In this document: piece after piece, positions 23,839-31,121 of the stretch
Layout: each line of letters opens with the position of its first letter
Numbering within the stretch: the first letter of the stretch is position 1
NCBI GenBank assembly: GCA_963813485.1
Contig: CAWEZE010000029.1
Span: 62,001 to 126,000 of the forward strand
Length of the DNA: 64,000 bases
DNA from: DASQUK01 sp963813485
GTDB taxonomy: Bacteria; Actinomycetota; Acidimicrobiia; Acidimicrobiales; VFJN01
Reading direction: 5' to 3'
The notes under the pieces: generated by a model
Told to the model about the DNA's origin: nothing
Database searches by the model: none
Seen by the model: only the letters and a program-made list of their open reading frames with translations
Program-made: the position numbers and the translations under genes

Positions 23839-24522
23839 GTGATCCGGTCAGCACTCATCGTGACTTCCGACGCGCCCGCAGACGCCAAGCATCCGGTCAG
23901 CACCCGCCAGGCCCTCGCCCTCCGACTCCCGCCGTCCGCCGACGGCCTGGCCGGCTTTCCCGTGTGGCACGTGCACGGCGGCACCACGCTCTTCCGCGTA
24001 ACCACGTCGGGCTACGGGCCCTGGTGGTTCTCCAGCGACGGTGCCGGGCGTTTCGACCTCGCCCCGCCGCGGGGCACCTGCTACCTGGCGGACGACGAGA
24101 TGGGCGCGCTCCTCGAGGTGTTCGGACCGGTTGCGGTCGTCACCGTCGATTGGGCCAAGCGGTTCAGCATCTGGCAGCTGGGCCTGCCGGACCAGTGCAG
24201 CGCGGCCGACACCACCGTCCGGGCCGCGCGCGGCTTCGGCGTGACCGCCGAGCTGGCCACGGTGACCCCGTACGACCTGCCCCAACGCTGGGCGGCTGCG
24301 TTCGCCGCCGCCGGGTACCAAGGCGTGCGCTACCGGGTGCGCCACGACCCCGGCGGGAGCCGGGCTCTGGCACTGTTCGGCGCCGCGGGCGAGCGTAGGC
24401 GCTGGCCCCGGGGCCGGCGCCAGGACGTCGACGACGATGTGCTGGAGCGGTTGGCGGACGAGACCGGGCTGCGCGTCGCGGCGATCCCGGCTTCGACCGA
24501 CCTCGGCGACCTCCTCACCTAG
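23839..24522 (+). CDS. RES-domain toxin (NAD+-consuming family)
   Basis: The 227-residue protein has the RES pattern at about residues 50-100: the Arg of LFRV, GRFDLAPPRGTCYLA with a conserved Arg and Tyr, and the Glu of ALLEVFG. Known RES toxins degrade or phosphorolyse NAD+, halting growth until the antitoxin is restored. A 50-residue N-terminal extension precedes the domain, and the C-terminus (GERRRWPRGRRQD...) is charged. GTG start; a GTG at 23860 is possible. It is transcribed after the antitoxin gene. Confidence 0.72.
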   Translation: MIRSALIVTSDAPADAKHPVSTRQALALRLPPSADGLAGFPVWHVHGGTTLFRVTTSGYGPWWFSSDGAGRFDLAPPRGTCYLADDEMGALLEVFGPVAVVTVDWAKRFSIWQLGLPDQCSAADTTVRAARGFGVTAELATVTPYDLPQRWAAAFAAAGYQGVRYRVRHDPGGSRALALFGAAGERRRWPRGRRQDVDDDVLERLADETGLRVAAIPASTDLGDLLT

Positions 24523-24560
24523 TCGACCCGCAGGGTTGATCGCCCCCGCATGGCCACCGG

Positions 24561-24566
24561 TAACCT
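24561..24566 (+). promoter_or_regulatory. -10 box, leaderless small ribosomal protein promoter
   Basis: TAACCT ends 8 nt before the ATG at 24575. Confidence 0.4.
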
Positions 24567-24574
24567 GCCCGGCC

Positions 24575-24661
24575 ATGTCGAAGCGCACCGTCAAGCGCAA
24601 GATCCGGGCTCGCCGCAAGAAGGCCAACCACGGCCGCAAGCCCAACACCGGCCGCGGCTGA
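24575..24661 (+). CDS. bL37-like small ribosomal protein (28 residues)
   Basis: The 28-residue, strongly basic peptide begins MSKRTVKRKIRARRKK and ends with ANHGRKPNTGRG. The KANHG(K/R)(R/K)PN core is the hallmark of the tiny actinobacterial large-subunit protein bL37 known from mycobacterial ribosomes, which binds 23S rRNA. The TAACCT box 8 nt upstream gives it its own leaderless start. It is too short for most gene callers. The assignment rests on motif, charge and length. Confidence 0.7.
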   Translation: MSKRTVKRKIRARRKKANHGRKPNTGRG

Positions 24662-24685
24662 GCTCGCCCGCTGCCTGCGGTCCCC

Positions 24686-26821
24686 ATGGCGGCGCCGGAA
24701 CCCGAGCCGGCCGGGCCACCGGCCCCCGCAGGACCGCCCGGCACGCGGCGCGACGACGTGGTCGACGTCGTCCACGGCGTCGAGGTCGCCGACCCTTACC
24801 GCTGGCTGGAGGACGGCGACGCCGCTGACACGCAGGCTTGGGTGGCGCAGCAGAACAGCCACACCCGGGCCGTCCTCGACGGCCTGTCCACGCGCTCGGG
24901 CCTGGCGGACCGGTTCGCCGAGCTGTTCGGGGCCGGCACCGCTGGGGCGCCGTCGATCCGGGGACACCGGCTCTTCTCGCTGGACCGCTGGGGTGACCAC
25001 GAGCAGGCCGTGCTGGTCGTCCGCAGCCTCGACGGCGCGGCAGAACCGCGGACCCTGCTCGATCCCCACGGCCTGACGGGCGACGCCACCGCCTCACTCG
25101 ACTGGTACGCGCCGTCCCTCGACGGGCGTCTGGTGGCCTTCGGTACCTCGTCCGGTGGCGACGAGCGAAGCACGCTCGGCGTCCTCGACGTCGCGACCGG
25201 GGCGCGGCTGGCCGACACGATCCCCTTCACCCGCGCCGCGTCGGTCGCGTGGGCACCCGACGGCCGTGCCTTCGCATACACCCGCTACCCCGACCCGGCG
25301 GCCGTCGGGGACGACGAGTCCAACTACCACCGCACGGTCTGGTGGCACGCGCTCGGCGACGACCCGGGTCACGATGAGCTGGTCTGGGCCGACTTGCCCG
25401 ACAAGACCGCCTGGCCGTCGGTCGAGCTGTCCCGCGATGGCCGTTGGCTGGTGATCGAGGTGGCGCTGGGCTGGACCCGGGTGGACGTGCACCTCATCGA
25501 CCGGACGACCGGCCGCCGCACGACCGTGATCGAGGATGTCGAGGCGCTGTCGTCGTTCACGGTGGTGGGCGACCGCCTCGTCGGCCACACGACGCTCGAC
25601 GCGCCGCGGGGCCGGGTCGTCACGGCGCCGCTGCGCTCCCCCACGGCCGAGTACTGGCGCACCGTGGTGCCGGAGTCCGACGACGTCATCCAGGGCGTCG
25701 CCGTGACCGAGCGCTCACTGCTGGTGGCATCCACCCGGGTGGCGGTCTCCCGGCTCCATTACCTGCCGCTGCCGCTCGAGTGGGCCGACGGCCGTGGGCC
25801 GCCGGTCGACGGCCCACCGGTCGAGATCGCGCTGCCCGGGCCGGGGTCGCTGGCCGGCATCACCGGCGACCGCGAGGGCGACGCCGCCGTCATCGCCTTC
25901 ACCTCCTGGACGCGCCCGTCGGCGCTGTGGCGTTGGCGGCCCGACGAGGAACTGCGGGAGTGGAGCCACCTGCCGTCGCCCGTCGATCCCGACCGGTACC
26001 GGGCCGACGTCGAGACCTATCCCTCGACCGACGGCACGCCGATCACCCTGTTCACGGTCCGCCGAACCGACGTCGAGCCGGCGCCGGACACGGCAACCCT
26101 GCTGACCGGTTACGGCGGGTTCGCGGTCACGATGAGCCCCGGCTACAGCCCGGCCGCAGTGGCGGTTGCCGACGACGGCGGCGTCTTCGCGGTGGCCGGC
26201 ATACGGGGCGGCGCCGAGGAGGGCGAGGACTGGCATCGCGCCGGCATGCGCGAGCGCAAGCAGCAGGTATTCGACGACTTCGCAGCCGCGGCCGATTTCC
26301 TGGTCGCCGCAGGACGGACCTCCCGGGACCGGCTCGCGATCCGGGGCGGCAGCAACGGCGGCCTGCTGGTAGCCGCCTGCGAGACCCAGCGCCCAGACCT
26401 GTGCCGCGCCGTCGTGTGTGCGGTACCGCTGACGGACATGGTCCGCTTTCCCCGGTTCCTCATCGCCCGCCTGTGGACCCCCGAGTACGGCGACCCGGCC
26501 ATCGGCGACGAGTTCGCCTGGCTGTGGGCGTACTCCCCCTACCACCACGTCGTCGAGGGCACCTGCTACCCGGCGACGCTGGTGCTGACCGGCGAGGAGG
26601 ACAGCCGCGTCGACCCCGCCCATGCCCGCAAGTTCGCGGCGGCCCTGCAGTGGGCGACCGGGTGCAGCGACCGGCGCCCGGTCCTGGTGCGGGTGGAGTC
26701 CCGGGCCGGGCACGGCCAGGGCAAACCGACCTCGAAGCAGGCCGACGAGGCAGCCGACGTCCACGCCTTCGTGCGCTGGCAGCTCGGGATGCCGGCCGCG
26801 AGCCCGGGAGTCGAGACGTAG
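24686..26821 (+). CDS. Prolyl oligopeptidase family serine peptidase (S9A)
   Basis: The 711-residue peptidase cleaves short peptides after proline. The N-terminal lid opening VVHGVEVADPYRWLEDGD is typical. A seven-bladed propeller region follows, then the alpha/beta hydrolase domain with nucleophile Ser in GGSNGGLL. The catalytic Asp is in EEDSRVDPAHARK and the catalytic His in RAGHGQGKP. All triad residues are present and length matches the family. No signal peptide, so cytoplasmic. Confidence 0.93.
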   Translation: MAAPEPEPAGPPAPAGPPGTRRDDVVDVVHGVEVADPYRWLEDGDAADTQAWVAQQNSHTRAVLDGLSTRSGLADRFAELFGAGTAGAPSIRGHRLFSLDRWGDHEQAVLVVRSLDGAAEPRTLLDPHGLTGDATASLDWYAPSLDGRLVAFGTSSGGDERSTLGVLDVATGARLADTIPFTRAASVAWAPDGRAFAYTRYPDPAAVGDDESNYHRTVWWHALGDDPGHDELVWADLPDKTAWPSVELSRDGRWLVIEVALGWTRVDVHLIDRTTGRRTTVIEDVEALSSFTVVGDRLVGHTTLDAPRGRVVTAPLRSPTAEYWRTVVPESDDVIQGVAVTERSLLVASTRVAVSRLHYLPLPLEWADGRGPPVDGPPVEIALPGPGSLAGITGDREGDAAVIAFTSWTRPSALWRWRPDEELREWSHLPSPVDPDRYRADVETYPSTDGTPITLFTVRRTDVEPAPDTATLLTGYGGFAVTMSPGYSPAAVAVADDGGVFAVAGIRGGAEEGEDWHRAGMRERKQQVFDDFAAAADFLVAAGRTSRDRLAIRGGSNGGLLVAACETQRPDLCRAVVCAVPLTDMVRFPRFLIARLWTPEYGDPAIGDEFAWLWAYSPYHHVVEGTCYPATLVLTGEEDSRVDPAHARKFAAALQWATGCSDRRPVLVRVESRAGHGQGKPTSKQADEAADVHAFVRWQLGMPAASPGVET

Positions 26822-26856
26822 GGCTCCCCCGCACCACCGGTGGAATCAGTCGTGGA

Positions 26857-26862
26857 TAGCCT
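26857..26862 (+). promoter_or_regulatory. -10 box, leaderless promoter
   Basis: TAGCCT ends 9 nt before the ATG at 26872. Confidence 0.4.
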
Positions 26863-26871
26863 GCCGTCGCC

Positions 26872-27474
26872 ATGCTCGACCACGTCTTCACCGATGCCAT
26901 CGGCGCCCTGCGCGACTCGCTGGAACGCGCCCTGCTCGAGCGGCAGGCGTTCGAGGAGCGCTTCCAGGTCGACGTGCTCCTCGGCGACGTGACCTGGGAG
27001 ACGTCGTACGGGTTGCCCGGCGAGGGGCTGCCGCCGCGGGTCCAGGCGGACCTGACGCTCGACTGGCCGACCTGGGCGCAGACCGCCTACCGGTCCTGGT
27101 ACATAGGTGAGCCGTTCGCCGACCCGCCACGTATCGAGATCGAGCTGGTGCTGCGCCTACAGCGCCTGGCCGAGTCACCGGACCCCAGCGTGGTGCTCGC
27201 GGCGTTGCCGGAGATGAGCGCGTCGATCGGGTCGGAGCACCTCGAGCGGTCGGGCCCGACGATCGAGACCGTGTGCTCGGCCGATCTCAACGAGCGCGAG
27301 TACGCCATCGAGGTGTCGTACGAGGGCAGCTACGACCTCGACGAGGCAACGTTGGAGGACGGGACCATCCTGGACGACCACCTGAGCGCCATGGGCGGAT
27401 GGATCGCCTCGACCCTGGTGAAGCTCGGCGATCTCAAGCTCCCATTCCTGCCCCCGGTCGAGGAGGAGTCGTGA
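26872..27474 (+). CDS. Conserved-looking protein of unknown function
   Basis: The 200-residue acidic soluble protein has a helical N-terminus (AIGALRDSLERALLERQAFE). A likely beta-rich middle follows (FQVDVLLGDVTWETSYGLP, VQADLTLDWPTWAQTAYR) with a C-terminal helix (HLSAMGGWIASTLVKLGDLK). Codon use is typical for the genome, and a leaderless -10 box precedes it. No known domain is recognised. Confidence 0.6.
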   Translation: MLDHVFTDAIGALRDSLERALLERQAFEERFQVDVLLGDVTWETSYGLPGEGLPPRVQADLTLDWPTWAQTAYRSWYIGEPFADPPRIEIELVLRLQRLAESPDPSVVLAALPEMSASIGSEHLERSGPTIETVCSADLNEREYAIEVSYEGSYDLDEATLEDGTILDDHLSAMGGWIASTLVKLGDLKLPFLPPVEEES

Positions 27475-27522
27475 CCGCCGGAGACGCACTCGGCCCGAGA
27501 TCGCCGAAGTCTTCAGGCACGT

Positions 27523-27639
27523 AGAATTGGCCCCTTGACCCCCCTGGAGCGGTGCGGAAAGCTACCCGCCGCACCGGGTCGACATACCCAATATTCGCCC
27601 GACGATCTCCGATGCCCGGTGCCGAGGATTTGCGCGATC
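27523..27639 (+). promoter_or_regulatory. Promoter (TAGAAT) and structured 5' leader of the secreted-protein gene
   Basis: TAGAAT (27523-27528) is the best -10 match in the neighbourhood and would give a leader of about 100 nt. The leader can fold into a bulged hairpin: GACCC (27537-27541) and GGTGCGG pair with the continuous CCGCACCGGGTC. A TTG at 27535 could be a leaderless start but would place 35 residues before the signal peptide. No known riboswitch class matches. Confidence 0.4.
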
Positions 27640-28602
27640 ATGCGACGCCCGGCCCTCTGGATCCTCATGGTGCTCGTGATCGCTTTGCTGCCGATGGCGA
27701 CAAGCGAACCGGCGGCGGCCAATCATGTGCCGGCGAGCCGCATCACCCGCAGCTACTACGTCGGTAGCTCGTCGAGCGACAAGGCGGTGCTGCTCGGTTG
27801 CCGCCAGGGCGACAAGAACGGCCGCATGGCGCTGTTCTTCGGAGCCCCAACCGCAGTGGGCTCTTCCTACGGCGCCACGCTGTGGGGCGCGCCGAACCTC
27901 ACGACCGTCCAGATCAGGAACCTGGCCATGGACTTCATCCGTGGCTACGCGTACTGCCGCCAATCGTCGTCGTACCGGCTGTTGATCGGTCTGGGTACCA
28001 GCAACAGCACGATCGACGGCCGGTCGGCCACCTGGCTCCGGAACCACGGCAGGGCCTGGGCGAGCATGGTCGACCAGGTCGCAACCTGGTCCAACCGCTA
28101 CTACCCGATGGCGCAGGCATACGCCGCCTGGGATGCCGAACCGTCGTGGTCGACCTACGGCAAGGCCCACGAATGGATGTACGGCTACGACGTGCTGTAT
28201 CCAGCGCGCCGCGCCCTGTACGCCAACTTCTCGGCGGACGGCTGCCCCACCACCACCGCCACCAATGGCGCGTGCAACAACGGATGGAACCAGGCCGCGG
28301 TCTGGCACCTCGCGTGGGAGCACAATCCCTCGTTGACGATTCCCCAGATCTACGCCACCAGCGGCGTCAACGCGAGGCAATGGCAGCTGATCGATGAATG
28401 GGCGACCCACAATCGCGGTGATGGAATCCTCTTCTATGGGGTCATGAGCCAATCGGGCGCCTGTGCACAAGTGGGTGGTTGTTCCGGCACGAACAACACC
28501 CCACATCGCGCATGGGACTTCATGATTTGGTGGCTGCGCTCGCACGCGCACACGTGGCAATCGTCGATCGACACGATCACCGACATCAGGTGGCACTCCT
28601 AG
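27640..28602 (+). CDS. Secreted protein of unknown function, possible glycoside-hydrolase-like fold
   Basis: The 320-residue product has a signal peptide (MRRPALWILMVLVIALLPMA, cleavage after AxA around residue 27, ...EPAAANH). The mature protein is Trp/Tyr-rich with six or more cysteines, as expected for exported proteins. WDAEPSWSTYGKAHEWMYGY, a GWNQAAVWHLAWE segment and the PQIYATSGVNARQW motif suggest a TIM-barrel-type secreted protein. This is an impression of pattern only. Its 3' half contains a 13-mer also present at 35446, probably chance. Confidence 0.55.
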   Translation: MRRPALWILMVLVIALLPMATSEPAAANHVPASRITRSYYVGSSSSDKAVLLGCRQGDKNGRMALFFGAPTAVGSSYGATLWGAPNLTTVQIRNLAMDFIRGYAYCRQSSSYRLLIGLGTSNSTIDGRSATWLRNHGRAWASMVDQVATWSNRYYPMAQAYAAWDAEPSWSTYGKAHEWMYGYDVLYPARRALYANFSADGCPTTTATNGACNNGWNQAAVWHLAWEHNPSLTIPQIYATSGVNARQWQLIDEWATHNRGDGILFYGVMSQSGACAQVGGCSGTNNTPHRAWDFMIWWLRSHAHTWQSSIDTITDIRWHS

Positions 28603-28614
28603 GACCCCGATGCG

Positions 28615-29367
28615 ATGACACGCCGACGCACCCGACCGCACCGCCCTTCCGCCCCCCGGCATCGCCTCAGCGCCCAACGCCGCCTGGCGTTGGGCGCAGC
28701 AGTCGTGGCGTCGATCGGCCTGACAGCCGTGGGCGTCGCCGGTGCCGACCGGCGGCAGCCGGCACCCACTGAGGCCGAGCGCCAGGTGCAGCGTGAGATC
28801 GACGCCATGATCGACAGCGGCGTGCCCGCGGACGACCCCAAGGTCGAGATGCTCGAGCACCAGGTGAACGACCTGCGCCGCAGCACGCGGGCCAACCCAT
28901 CCAAGGAACCAGGCGTGGACCTGGGTCAGCGGGTGGCCGACGCCAAGGCGGCCGAGCAGGCCGCAGACCGGGCCCGGGAGCGATCGGTGCCGACACGGGC
29001 CGGGTCTGAGTCGTCGGCCGGCGTCGCTGGCCAGGCCACGACCGCGGGCGTCCCCACCGGGCCGGCGTGGCAGAGCGGGACCGTCGAGTGCGAGCCGGTA
29101 CCGCAGATCCTGACGGCCGAGGAGGTCGCGGGTGCGACCTGCGTCAGCGTTCCGCAGCCCGACGGCTCCACCCGCTATGTCGCCGTCGGCCGCGACGGCG
29201 TTGTCCGCAGCGTCGCCTTCGGCCCCGACGGCAAGGTCGGTCGCGGCCCGGACCGCTCGGTGCCGGGCGGCGTGGCGCCCGGGGCGACCGCGATCAGGCC
29301 CACCGCTGCCGGCGACATCCGGGTGACGGTCAGCGGGCAGGTGCCCGTCACCGTGGATCTCGGCTAG
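28615..29367 (+). CDS. Membrane-anchored or secreted protein, unknown function
   Basis: The 250-residue protein has a basic N-terminus and one hydrophobic segment (about 24-44, LALGAAVVASIGLTAVGVAG) acting as signal or anchor. A helical Gln/Glu/Ala-rich region (49-125) follows, then a small C-terminal domain with two cysteines (VECEPVP and GATCVSV) and repeated G-[RP]-DG turns. It is 12 nt after the preceding secreted-protein gene, so the two are probably one operon. No family recognised. Confidence 0.5.
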   Translation: MTRRRTRPHRPSAPRHRLSAQRRLALGAAVVASIGLTAVGVAGADRRQPAPTEAERQVQREIDAMIDSGVPADDPKVEMLEHQVNDLRRSTRANPSKEPGVDLGQRVADAKAAEQAADRARERSVPTRAGSESSAGVAGQATTAGVPTGPAWQSGTVECEPVPQILTAEEVAGATCVSVPQPDGSTRYVAVGRDGVVRSVAFGPDGKVGRGPDRSVPGGVAPGATAIRPTAAGDIRVTVSGQVPVTVDLG

Positions 29368-29448
29368 CCGGCCAGGGAGTCGGCGCCGCCGTGCCTGCAG
29401 AATGGCACGGATGCTCCTCGACCCCCGCTTGGCCGCGCCGTTGCGGCC

Positions 29449-29631
29449 ATGGCCGCCTACCAGCCGTGTCTCGGCGTGGCGCACCGCGGCACGATGGTCG
29501 GCATCGCCATCCTCGGCGAGCGTCCCGGTGGCGCCGCGCTCGCCGGAATCGCGCTGGTCGCCGCCGGCATCGTCCTCCTGGTGACGAACCGCAGGCACGG
29601 CCGCGTCGCGGTCGACTCCCCCGGTCCGTAG
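29449..29631 (+). pseudogene. Possible remnant of an EamA-type transporter C-terminus
   Basis: A 60-residue reading whose last 35 residues (ILGERPGGAALAGIALVAAG, then IVLLVTNRR) look like the final helix pair of EamA/DMT transporters. Nothing upstream continues the fold. The segment 29368-29448 between it and the previous gene has no recognisable content. It may be a decayed fragment or a chance hydrophobic ORF. Confidence 0.3.
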
Positions 29632-29634
29632 GGT
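29629..29634 (+). promoter_or_regulatory. -10 box, leaderless promoter
   Basis: TAGGGT ends 6 nt before the ATG at 29641, overlapping the stop of the fragment upstream. Confidence 0.4.
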
Positions 29635-29640
29635 GGCCAC

Positions 29641-30033
29641 ATGCTCGAAGAAGCGATCAGGAAGCTCGCCACCGGCAAGAACATCGCGGCCGTCACCACC
29701 CTGCTCCCGGACGGCACGCCCATGACGCAGCCGCTCTGGGTCGACGCCGACGACGACCATCTGCTGCTCAACACCGAGGTCCATCGGCAGAAGGTCCGCA
29801 ACCTCGACCGCGATCCCCGGGTCACGGTCGCGATCTGGGATAGCGCCGACCCCTACTTCTACGTAGAGGTCCGGGGAGAGGTGGTGGAGACAGTGCGAGG
29901 CCCGGAGGCCCGCGCCCACATCGACCACCTCGCCCGGAAGTACACCGGTGGCGACTACGCCGGCACCGTCCACTCGGAGCGCGTGATCCTCAAGGTGGCC
30001 CCCACCAAGCGCCAGTTCATACGCGGGAGGTAG
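29641..30033 (+). CDS. PPOX-class, probably F420-dependent oxidoreductase
   Basis: The 130-residue split-barrel flavin/deazaflavin-binding protein has KNIAAVTTLLPDGTPMTQPLW at the start, LLLNTEVHRQKVRNLDRDPRVTV in the middle (the family motif) and YFYVEVRGEVVE near residue 80. Actinobacterial members of this size usually use F420 rather than FMN. The physiological substrate is unknown. Confidence 0.82.
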   Translation: MLEEAIRKLATGKNIAAVTTLLPDGTPMTQPLWVDADDDHLLLNTEVHRQKVRNLDRDPRVTVAIWDSADPYFYVEVRGEVVETVRGPEARAHIDHLARKYTGGDYAGTVHSERVILKVAPTKRQFIRGR

Positions 30034-30048
30034 CGGACGGTCGACTGG

Positions 30049-31026
30049 TCAGGCCAGGTCCGCCAGCCGGACCTCGGGCCGGGCGCCGATGTGGCTGATC
30101 ACCTCGGACGCCGCCAGCGACGCCAGCCGGCCACACTCGGGCAGGGCCTTGCCGGCGGTGTAGCCGTAGAGGAAGCCGGCAGCGTAGAGGTCGCCGGCGC
30201 CGGTGGTGTCGACCACCTCGACCGGGTGCGCGGGTACCTCGTGGGTTTCGCCGCCGGCCACGATCACCGAGCCGCGGGCGCCCAGCGTCAGGCACGTGAT
30301 GCCAACCTCGGTCCGGGCACGCTCGATCGCCGTCTCCACGTCGTCGCAGCCCCACAGGATGCAGGCCTCGGACTCGTTGGCGAAGAGGATGTCGACCCGC
30401 TCGCGCACCAGTGGCAGGAAGTGCTCGTGGTGGCGCTGGACGCAGAACGAGTCGGACAGCGTCAGCGCGACCTTGCGCCCGGCCTCCGTGGCGATCTCGG
30501 ACGCCTTCCAGTACGCGTCCATCGACTCGGGCCGGTCGAACAGGTAGCCCTCCAGGAACGTGACCTGGGCGCTTCGCACCAGGTCGGCGTCGACATCGTT
30601 GGGGCAGAAGAACTCGGAAGCACCCAGGTACGTGTTCATCGTGCGCTGGGCATCGGGCGTCACGATGATGAGGCTGCGCCCGGTGGGCGGGCCTTCGGCG
30701 GCCGCCGGACAATCGAACACGACGCCCTGTGCTCGCAGGTCGTGCGCGAACACGATGCCCAGCTGGTCGTCGAACACCCGGCCCAGGTAGCCGGCCCGGC
30801 CGCCGAAGCTGGCCACGCCGGCGATGCTGTTGCCGACCGAGCCGCCCGACATCTCGATGGCGGGGCCCATGGCCGTGTAGAGCTCCTCGGCGCGGTCGGT
30901 GTCGATGAGCGTCATCGCGCCCTTCACCAGCCCATGGGCGTCGAGGAACGCATCGTCTTCGTGGGAAAGGACGTCGACGAGCGCGTTGCCGATGCCCACG
31001 ACGTCGAGGGGAGCCTCCAAAGTCAC
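30049..31026 (-). CDS. PfkB-family carbohydrate kinase, adenosine kinase-like
   Basis: The 325-residue ribokinase-fold enzyme begins VVGIGNALVDVL and has GGSVGNSIAGVASFGG (substrate pocket). It ends with the catalytic/anion-hole motif DTTGAGDLYAAGFLYG, whose Asp is the base. The N-terminal pattern resembles adenosine kinases and related fungal-type sugar kinases; the substrate is not certain. A TAGCCT box (31035-31040) lies 8 nt before the GTG start. Confidence 0.82.
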   Translation of the reverse strand: MTLEAPLDVVGIGNALVDVLSHEDDAFLDAHGLVKGAMTLIDTDRAEELYTAMGPAIEMSGGSVGNSIAGVASFGGRAGYLGRVFDDQLGIVFAHDLRAQGVVFDCPAAAEGPPTGRSLIIVTPDAQRTMNTYLGASEFFCPNDVDADLVRSAQVTFLEGYLFDRPESMDAYWKASEIATEAGRKVALTLSDSFCVQRHHEHFLPLVRERVDILFANESEACILWGCDDVETAIERARTEVGITCLTLGARGSVIVAGGETHEVPAHPVEVVDTTGAGDLYAAGFLYGYTAGKALPECGRLASLAASEVISHIGARPEVRLADLA

Positions 31027-31034
31027 GGCGCAAG

Positions 31035-31040
31035 AGGCTA
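31035..31040 (-). promoter_or_regulatory. -10 box, leaderless kinase promoter
   Basis: On the minus strand TAGCCT ends 8 nt before the GTG at 31026. Confidence 0.4.
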
Positions 31041-31107
31041 GCGGACCCTCGCGGAGCGGCTACTAGTGGACGCTCGCGAGCCGATGTCGGGCGTTGCGGC
31101 CGGTGGG

Positions 31108-31113
31108 TAGCGT
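31108..31113 (+). promoter_or_regulatory. -10 box, leaderless aminopeptidase promoter
   Basis: TAGCGT ends 8 nt before the GTG at 31122. Confidence 0.4.
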
Positions 31114-31121
31114 GGCATGCC

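Noticed and set aside
27535..27640. Cyclic-di-GMP or cyclic-di-AMP riboswitch in the leader
   Set aside because: Short similarity (GGAAAGC) only; the conserved junctions and receptor motifs are missing.
28370..28383. Another family B unit (ACGCGAGGCAAT) inside the secreted-protein gene
   Set aside because: It is in the middle of a coherent reading (GVNARQW) and has no pairing partner; most likely coincidence.
27562..29973. 803-codon open reading frame on the minus strand
   Set aside because: It lies opposite four plausible + strand genes with signal peptides, PPOX motifs and leaderless promoters; the translation is low-complexity with no domain.
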